Positions 58,522-64,000 of a stretch of 64,000 bases of DNA are shown one piece after another. Position numbers and translations under genes: made by a program. Positions within the stretch are counted from its first letter, which is position 1. Each line of letters opens with the position of its first letter. Source of the stretch: Flavobacterium sp. (lineage in GTDB: Bacteria > Bacteroidota > Bacteroidia > Flavobacteriales > Flavobacteriaceae); NCBI GenBank assembly GCA_012837155.1, contig CP051546.1, positions 467,474 to 531,473 on the forward strand, in the 5' to 3' direction. The notes below the pieces were generated by a model. The model was given only the letters and a program-made list of their open reading frames with translations, did not search any database and was not told where the DNA came from.

Positions 58522-59556
58522 CTATTCTTTTTCGTTAAACAAATTCAACTTTCTTACCCATTTTGTCTTTCTTTCTAAGAAGAAAATGTCTAAAAATAAT
58601 AACACAAAAGCAAATCCTAAAAACCATTGAAATTGCGATTGAAAATCGGCCATTTGGGTAGATTCAAATTCTGTTTTTTGTATGTTATCGAGCGCATTTT
58701 TTACATACATAAGTACTTCTTTAGTATTATTTCCGTTCACATAACCGCCTTTCGTGGCTTTGGCAATAGCTTTTAAACTTTCTGTATTCATTTTTGTAAT
58801 GACTACCTCATTGTTGTTGTCGCGCTTAAAACTTTGAACAATTCCGTTAACTCTTAGAGGAATTGTACTCCCTTTTTCAGTTCCAATACCAATAGTTATG
58901 ATTTTCATTCCTAGCTTATTGGCTTCTTCTGCAGCGGCAGCCGCTCCTTCTGAATGATCTTCTCCGTCAGAAATTAAAATCAGTAATTTGCTAGTTTTAC
59001 TTTTGTCGTCAAAATAAGTTGAAGATAATTTTATAGCATCGTCTAGCGATGTTCCTTGCGAGGAAACAATATCCGTGTTCATACTTTGCAAAAACATTTT
59101 TGCCACGCTATAATCAGTCGTAATTGGCAATACAGGAAAAGCACTTCCAGCATAAGCCACAATCCCTATTCTGTCGCTTCCCAACTGATTAATAATTTGA
59201 GAAACGATTTGTTTGCTTTTTTCCAATCTACTCGGAGCAACGTCTTCGGCAAGCATACTTTTAGAAACATCCATCGCAAAAACAATGTCAATGCCTTCGC
59301 GTTTTACTTTCTCCATTTTGGTGCCAATTTTTGGATTTACCAAACCGAAAATTAGTCCTATCAACGCTAAAAGCATGACAACCAACTTTAAAATAGGTTT
59401 AAAAACAGAACTTTCGGGACTTAGTTTTTTAACTAAATCCAGGTCGCCAAATTCGCGTTGCTTTTTTCTTTTCCAATACAAATTCAATAGAAAAAGCACC
59501 ACCACAATTGGCAATATAAAAAGAAGGTATAAATAGTTGCGTTCGTCTAATTCCAT
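58522..59556 (-). CDS. batB: BatB: von Willebrand factor A membrane protein
   Basis: 344 residues from ATG 59556 (MELDERNYLYLLFILPIV), chosen over an upstream in-frame start that would run back through batA. Two N-terminal membrane segments, a VWA domain with the MIDAS motif DVSKSMLAEDV and DGEDH, and one C-terminal membrane segment. It starts 9 bp after the stop of batA. BatA and BatB are thought to form periplasmic complexes with the TPR proteins BatC and BatE. Confidence 0.92.
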   Translation of the reverse strand: MELDERNYLYLLFILPIVVVLFLLNLYWKRKKQREFGDLDLVKKLSPESSVFKPILKLVVMLLALIGLIFGLVNPKIGTKMEKVKREGIDIVFAMDVSKSMLAEDVAPSRLEKSKQIVSQIINQLGSDRIGIVAYAGSAFPVLPITTDYSVAKMFLQSMNTDIVSSQGTSLDDAIKLSSTYFDDKSKTSKLLILISDGEDHSEGAAAAAEEANKLGMKIITIGIGTEKGSTIPLRVNGIVQSFKRDNNNEVVITKMNTESLKAIAKATKGGYVNGNNTKEVLMYVKNALDNIQKTEFESTQMADFQSQFQWFLGFAFVLLFLDIFFLERKTKWVRKLNLFNEKE

Positions 59557-59564
59557 ATTATTTT

Positions 59565-60566
59565 TTAAATAAAACTTCTGTAAACCGTGTTTCGTAATCC
59601 AATTTCCAGCAGGATTAAAAAGCCTGCAAACCAAACAAAGGGTCTGAATTTTTCATCATAATCATAAAATCTTAATTCTTTAATTTCTGATGTTTCTAGC
59701 TTGTTTATGGAAGCATAAATTTCGGCTAATTTGCTGTTGCTCGAAGCTCTAAAATATTTTCCCTCTGTTTTTAGAGCAATGTTTTTCAATAATTGTTCGT
59801 CAATTTCTACTTTCATCATCTGGAACATAATTTGCCCATTTGGTGCCAGCGCATAAGGCGATTCCGCCATTCCGTTTGTTCCAATTCCTATTGTGTATAC
59901 TTTTATCCCATATTCTTTAGCAATATCCGCAGCGGTTTCGGGCTCGATAAACCCTGCATTATTAACCCCATCAGTCATAAGAATAATTACTTTACTCTTT
60001 GCTTTACTGCTTTTTAATCGGTTTACGGCTGTTGCTAATCCCATTCCTATTCCTGTTCCGTCCTGCAAAACATTGTCGTATTTTATGCTTTTTATTGCTT
60101 CAAGAACTACCGCTTTGTCGCTAGTCACGGGTGTTTTTGTATACGCTTCAGAAGCATAAACTACCAGTCCAATTCTGTCATTTGGTCTTTCTCCAACAAA
60201 ATTAGAAGCCACTTCTTTTAGCGCTTCCATTCGGTTTGGTCTTAAATCTCTCGAAAGCATACTTCCCGAAACATCGACTGCCATCACAATATCAATTCCC
60301 TTTGTTGTTTTTGTTTCATTGCTCACGTCAACCGTTCTAGGTCTTGCCAAGGCTATAATTAAAGCACTTAACGCCAACAATCGTAACACATTTAACAGCG
60401 GTTTCAGCTTTGCTAAAATTGAATTTGAATCCTTGAATCCTTGAATGGAGCTCATTTTTAATGATGCCGATTGATGGTTTTTTTTAAAAAACAACCATAC
60501 AATTGCTATTGGAATTAGCAAGAATAACCAAAAAAACGCTGGGTTTAAAAAAGTTATTTTTCCCAT
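59565..60566 (-). CDS. batA: BatA: von Willebrand factor A membrane protein
   Basis: 333 residues with the N-terminal BatA membrane part (FFWLFLLIPIAIVWLFF), a second segment at about 55-75, a VWA domain (MIDAS DVSGSMLSRDL, then TDGVNNAG) and a C-terminal membrane segment. Its ATG overlaps the stop of the upstream 211-residue gene by one base. Batwise order A-B-C-D-E is kept on the minus strand. Confidence 0.93.
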   Translation of the reverse strand: MGKITFLNPAFFWLFLLIPIAIVWLFFKKNHQSASLKMSSIQGFKDSNSILAKLKPLLNVLRLLALSALIIALARPRTVDVSNETKTTKGIDIVMAVDVSGSMLSRDLRPNRMEALKEVASNFVGERPNDRIGLVVYASEAYTKTPVTSDKAVVLEAIKSIKYDNVLQDGTGIGMGLATAVNRLKSSKAKSKVIILMTDGVNNAGFIEPETAADIAKEYGIKVYTIGIGTNGMAESPYALAPNGQIMFQMMKVEIDEQLLKNIALKTEGKYFRASSNSKLAEIYASINKLETSEIKELRFYDYDEKFRPFVWFAGFLILLEIGLRNTVYRSFI

Positions 60567-61201
60567 TATTGTTGTGCTTTTTTAAGTTCGACAGTACTCA
60601 AGATTCGATCTGAAATTTGATTTGCATAGTGGTCTCCTTCTTCGTGAACAATCATAATTTGCTGTAATCCACCTTCTTGACTAAACAAGAGAATCTCATA
60701 ATATAATTTAGTGCTGCTTTTGTTTACACCATCAATTTTCGAAAAGGTTCCGTATCCTTTGATGCCTTTAACGCCTTCTTTAGTCTCAAAATCTTCCTGT
60801 TTTACAATCATATTTTGTGCGCCTTGAGATTCTATCGATTTTAAAGTTCCGTCCAATGCTTTTGACAAGTCTATTTGTGTTTGTGTTTCCTGTTCGCCAG
60901 CACTCGGATTTTGTTTGTAATTGAAGGTCGAAACCATAATATAAAAATTATCTATCAAACTTCCGTAAGCAAAAGATTGCATTTCCTTAATCAAAGCCAT
61001 TCCTTCTTTTGGAAGCGATTTTGTCAAATCAATTCTTTTGAGCACTCTAGGTGTTTCAATTCTTACACTCGGATTCCCGTATTCGCTTTTTATCCATTCT
61101 CCTTCGAGTAATTCTTTAGACGGATGCCCAATAATATTATCCTTTACATAATCGAAACCTTTGGTCACGATAAAAAAAGTTGTGATTGCAAAAAGTAGCA
61201 A
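60566..61201 (-). CDS. Conserved hypothetical protein of the Bat operon
   Basis: 211 residues from TTG 61201 with one N-terminal membrane segment (FAITTFFIV) and a periplasmic domain (VRIETPRVLKRIDLTKSLP; LYYEILLFSQEGGLQQIMIVHEE). Function unknown. The frame extends upstream as KKKRIVITVSSVLLL without an ATG, so the start is uncertain and could have been lost to an indel. It lies between the 331-residue gene and batA with coupled spacing on both sides. Confidence 0.7.
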   Translation of the reverse strand: MLLFAITTFFIVTKGFDYVKDNIIGHPSKELLEGEWIKSEYGNPSVRIETPRVLKRIDLTKSLPKEGMALIKEMQSFAYGSLIDNFYIMVSTFNYKQNPSAGEQETQTQIDLSKALDGTLKSIESQGAQNMIVKQEDFETKEGVKGIKGYGTFSKIDGVNKSSTKLYYEILLFSQEGGLQQIMIVHEEGDHYANQISDRILSTVELKKAQQ

Positions 61202-61221
61202 TAGTACTGAACTTACTGTGA

Positions 61222-62217
61222 TTACAATCCTTTTTTTCTTTTGTTTTTGTAGTTCTTTTTCAACTGCTCCTGACGTTGCATTTCGTTAAGCAACATTTCT
61301 TCGTCGCTCTCAACTACTACGGGAATAGATTTATCGAGCGTAACGATTGCTCGTTCTATTTTCTTTCTGTCTTCGGTAATTTCATAATCCAATGGTTTGG
61401 ACTTGGCAAATTTTACTAAATCGGCTTGTTTTAAAACCACAAACAAACTTTCGATTGTTTCAGGCGAAAGTTTCATTTTCTTTTTAAGAGAAGCTATTTT
61501 TAATCCTTCGATCAACTCAGAAGTTGTGCTTTCCATGGCAGGAATTTCTATGGCTTCTTCGATATAATTTCTAACAATATCGGTCAGTTCGCTATAATAT
61601 TCTTTAACTTCTCCGTGTTGCCAAAGTTCCTTTTTTTCTAAGTTATTGAGCAAAGTGGTTGCTTTTTCTATGGGTGTTTTATAGATTTCCTCTTCTGCTT
61701 TCTTCTTTTGATACTTTTTAACATACCAATAAATCAATGCGCCAACACCAGCAATCATCAATAATGCTAAAAGATATTTCCACCAATCGCCAAGCGAATT
61801 ATCGCCAGAAGCAATGTCTTTGATGTCAAACATTTTTTGTTTTAAAGTATCTACTTCAACATTTGCCACCTCAACCTTAATCGAATCTGACAATACTGTC
61901 TTGTCATTAATCAAAATCTTAATGCTCGGAATCGTGTATTTTCCTGAATCAAATTGGGTTAAGCCATATTTTTTAATCAACTCGTAACGGTCGTCTTGCT
62001 TAACCGTATCAATAGGATAGGATTGAATTACCTCTAGAGCTCCAATGTTTTTTAACTTAGGAAAAACCACTTTCGACTTGGTGTCCACCGTTGTTTTGAA
62101 TGTGAGCTTGAACTCGGCTCCAATCTTTTTCTTAATCGAATCAATGCTTGTTGTCACTTGTTTTTGTTGCGCAAAAACAGCGGTTGTAAATAGAAAGTAT
62201 AGTATTAATTTTTTCAT
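61222..62217 (-). CDS. BatD-like/DUF4381-type membrane protein of the Bat operon
   Basis: 331 residues: signal peptide (AVFAQQ), an N-terminal beta-rich domain (IDSIKKKIGAEFKLTFKTTV), one membrane segment at about 150-170 (YLLALLMIAGVGALIYWYV) and a cytoplasmic helical part (ELTDIVRNYIEEAIEIPAMESTTSELI, seen as VRNYIEEAIEIPAMESTTSE). It matches the protein usually found between the DUF58 and BatA genes in Bacteroidota. Role unknown beyond the operon context. Confidence 0.8.
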   Translation of the reverse strand: MKKLILYFLFTTAVFAQQKQVTTSIDSIKKKIGAEFKLTFKTTVDTKSKVVFPKLKNIGALEVIQSYPIDTVKQDDRYELIKKYGLTQFDSGKYTIPSIKILINDKTVLSDSIKVEVANVEVDTLKQKMFDIKDIASGDNSLGDWWKYLLALLMIAGVGALIYWYVKKYQKKKAEEEIYKTPIEKATTLLNNLEKKELWQHGEVKEYYSELTDIVRNYIEEAIEIPAMESTTSELIEGLKIASLKKKMKLSPETIESLFVVLKQADLVKFAKSKPLDYEITEDRKKIERAIVTLDKSIPVVVESDEEMLLNEMQRQEQLKKNYKNKRKKGL

Positions 62218-62230
62218 TCTTTATTTTAGA

Positions 62231-62508
62231 AACTTTAGATTGATGATTTCAGATTAACGATTTTTGATTTCAGATTTCTCTCGAAACTTTTGATCCTCTT
62301 TATACCAAAATCTAAAAATTATTTCATATTTGCTTTAGCCGTTTTAATACTTGACACGAAAATAGAAATTAACTCTTTAGATTGATGATTGAAGAGTAAC
62401 GATTTCAGATTTCAGATTTCTCTCGAAACTGTTGAATCTTTTATTTCAAAATCACTTCATATTTGTTTTAGCTGTTTTAATACTCGATACAAAAATTGAA
62501 ATTAACTC
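62231..62508 (-). repeat. Tandem copies of the 3' end of the S23 gene and its downstream sequence
   Basis: The last 19 codons of the S23-type gene (62621-62677) recur at 62319-62375 (57 of 57 bases or nearly) and, diverged, at 62452-62508; between them the block CTTTAGATTGATGATT ... TTTCTCTCGAAACT repeats. Together with 62509-62620, which includes the insert CCGAGCGTTAGCGAACTGGC (62544-62563 region), this explains the whole gene-free stretch 62218-62620. Confidence 0.8.
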
Positions 62509-62620
62509 TTTAGATTGATGATTTCAGATTAACGATTTTTGACCCGAGCGTTAGCGAACTGGCGAAGCATTTCAGATTTCTCTCGAAACTTTTGATCCTC
62601 TTTATACCAAAATCTAAAAA

Positions 62621-62979
62621 TTATTTCATATTTGCTTTAGCCGTTTTAATACTTGACACGAAAATAGAAATTAACTCATTGACTTCGGTTTTTGCATTCG
62701 ACAATTCGTTTATATGAGTAGTTAAATTCGCCTTTTCAATAATTTTTAAACAAACAAAACTTTCTCTTAATTCTCTCAAACAAATGCCCATTTTATGAAC
62801 AAAATCTTTGCTGCTTTCAGCACTTTGAGCTTCGCCATAATTTAGTGCCGGAGAGGTTCCTGAACGAATAATTTGCCCAGCTAAATGATTTCCTGCATAG
62901 TTTTTTTCAAATTTACTGCAACAATTATTATTGTTGCCGCAAAGTCTATCAATCTATTTTCTAATTCTTGTTTATTCAC
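62621..62979 (-). CDS. Four-helix-bundle protein of the 23S rRNA intervening-sequence (S23) family (frameshifted)
   Basis: About 119 residues from GTG 62979, with AAAGGAG just upstream. MNKQELENRLIDFAATIIIVA-type start, then the frame breaks at the T7 run 62901-62907; one base more gives LKKNYAGNHLAGQIIRSGTS, the hallmark of the family, and the frame runs PALNYGEAQSAES to KTAKANMK. Members occur inside 23S rRNA insertions and also as free genes; function unknown. It lies between the DUF58 gene and the rest of the Bat operon. Confidence 0.85.
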
Positions 62980-63020
62980 TTACTCCTTTTTTTTAATGAA
63001 ATCTGAAATCATCTCTCCAT

Positions 63021-63177
63021 TTCAACTAAATCTGCAATCAAAAATCAACCTCTCAACTCTCTATTTCAAACAAATCTGCAATCAAAAATCGTTAATCTGC
63101 AATCAAAAATCAACCTCTCAACTCTCCATTTCAACCAAATCTGCAATCAAAAATCGTTAATCTGCAATCAAAAATCA
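63021..63177. repeat. Short tandem repeat array (CTGCAATCAAAAATC units)
   Basis: AATCTGCAATCAAAAATC recurs at least six times, often followed by GTTAATC, with the block AACCTCTCAACTCTC three times between. Single copies of similar sequence lie at 20500-20540, 48130-48165, 49245-49305 and 62240-62420. Too irregular and too short-spaced for CRISPR. Confidence 0.8.
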
Positions 63178-64000
63178 TTACCTCGATTTAAAATACCCCA
63201 ATAATTTGGTTACATAACTTTCGTCAACTCTCGTATTTACAACTCCTGCTCCCGATTTGCTAAATGTTTCCTTGAAATATTTTACTTTTTCGTAATAGTA
63301 TTTTTCATAATTGATTCGTACTGCTTTTGAACCAGTGTTAATCAATTGTATTTCTCCAGTTTCCGCATCAAGCATAGAAACCATTCCTAGATTAGGCATT
63401 TTTTCCTCTCGAATATCATACACTCGAATGCCTGTAATATCGTGTTTTTTCGAAGCTATTTTCAATGTATGTTCGTAGTCTTCAGACATAAAATCAGAAA
63501 TTACAAAAACGATAGCCTTCTTTTTTTGGGTACTTGACAAGAATTTTAAAGCCTGAGCAATATCAGTTTTATAGCTTTTGGGTTCGAACTCTATCAATTC
63601 CCGAATGATTCTCAAAACATGGGAGCGTCCTTTTTTAGGCGGAATGTACAATTCTATTTGGTCTGAAAACAAAATCAACCCAATTTTATCATTGTTCTGC
63701 GTTGCCGAAAACGCCATTGTTGCAGCAATTTCGGTAACGATGTCTTTTTTGAATTGGTTTTTAGAGCCAAAACTTTCGGAGCCCGAAATATCCACCATCA
63801 ACATCATTGTCAATTCACGTTCTTCCTCGAAAACTTTGACATGAGCTTCATTGTATCGTGCGGTCACATTCCAATCAATCGCACGAATATCGTCACCATA
63901 TTGATACGGACGCACTTCGCTAAAAGTCATTCCGCGCCCTTTGAACGAAGTATGGTATTCGCCCGAAAAGATATGATCGCTCAATCTTCGGGTTTTGATT
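63178..64000 (-). CDS. DUF58-family protein, 5' end outside the window
   Basis: About 274 codons are visible; the frame stays open to the window edge (IKTRRLSDHIFSGEYHTSF), so the true start lies beyond 64000 and the Met-like TTG at 63984 is internal. DUF58 hallmarks: GRGMTFSEVRPYQYGDDIRAIDWNVTARY (abridged: YGDDIRAIDWNVTAR) followed by a VWA-like domain (MVDISGSESFGS). Such proteins sit between MoxR ATPases and BatA genes; the order here fits, with moxR expected outside the window. Confidence 0.93.
   Translation of the reverse strand, partial: IKTRRLSDHIFSGEYHTSFKGRGMTFSEVRPYQYGDDIRAIDWNVTARYNEAHVKVFEEERELTMMLMVDISGSESFGSKNQFKKDIVTEIAATMAFSATQNNDKIGLILFSDQIELYIPPKKGRSHVLRIIRELIEFEPKSYKTDIAQALKFLSSTQKKKAIVFVISDFMSEDYEHTLKIASKKHDITGIRVYDIREEKMPNLGMVSMLDAETGEIQLINTGSKAVRINYEKYYYEKVKYFKETFSKSGAGVVNTRVDESYVTKLLGYFKSR

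Noticed and set aside
17584-62979. Programmed frameshifting or genuine pseudogenes
   Set aside because: Fifteen breaks in unrelated genes, no shared slippery motif or downstream structure, both +1 and -1 directions, and mostly essential genes; residual indel errors explain them better.
62885-63160. 91-codon plus-strand frame ending in repeated NQKS sequence
   Set aside because: It is antisense to the S23 gene and then translates the short tandem repeats.
63021-63177. Possible CRISPR array
   Set aside because: Units are irregular, spacers are themselves repeated, and the same strings occur singly in other intergenic regions; no cas genes.

Overview
The window looks like chromosome of a Flavobacterium-type member of the Bacteroidota. 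The supporting signs are a SusC/SusD pair under an AraC/FecR-type context, the gliding lipoprotein GldH, a very large exported protein with a type IX secretion (T9SS) C-terminal domain, a Bat (aerotolerance-type) operon, low GC, and candidate promoters of the form TTG-N17-TANNTTTG. I saw no rRNA, tRNA or CRISPR array.

Layout. 1-6.6 kb: a truncated transposase, then fecR-like anti-sigma, susC-like and susD-like genes. 6.7-14.2 kb: an AraC regulator and a 2028-residue secreted PI-PLC-like/FN3/PPC protein. 14.3-17.5 kb: a ferredoxin, a fused TrhO-TrhP tRNA hydroxylase and a bacilliredoxin. 17.6-24.4 kb: metal homeostasis (outer-membrane protein, MntH-USP, DtxR-type regulator, FeoB accessory peptide, FeoB, FeoA) and an SCO protein. 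24.7-30 kb: M13 peptidase, an IS5-type insertion sequence, an EamA exporter and an SDR-like protein. 30.1-34.3 kb: a mobile patch with attC-like sites, two small membrane-protein cassettes and an IS91-type element. 34.4-44.7 kb: M28 peptidase, Zn-ribbon protein, SSB, HAD phosphatase, 3-oxoacid CoA-transferase, PBP1A, GldH and RicT. 45.3-50.3 kb: DJ-1/PfpI protein, GpsA, small conserved proteins, PheS and CvpA. 50.3-55 kb: a double-glycine peptide locus (XRE regulator, tandem operators, precursor peptide, attenuator-like hairpin, two membrane proteins, redoxin, C39-peptidase ABC exporter). 55-64 kb: batE, D, C, B, A, two associated genes, an inserted S23/four-helix-bundle gene with repeats, and a DUF58 protein cut by the window edge.

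The locus most like a self-contained and possibly undescribed system is the peptide locus at 50.3-55 kb. The cassette patch at 30.2-34.3 kb is the most unusual DNA structure: four hairpin sites with complementary GTT/AAC cores delimit small genes, and one cassette holds the IS91-type element.

A caution for every reader: at least 15 genes are broken by a single-base length change, nearly all in short homopolymer runs, and each rejoins to a normal family protein when one base is added or removed. The density (about one per 4 kb, mostly in essential or conserved genes) points to residual sequencing or assembly indels rather than gene decay. I annotate those genes as single coding regions and give the suspected position of each break.
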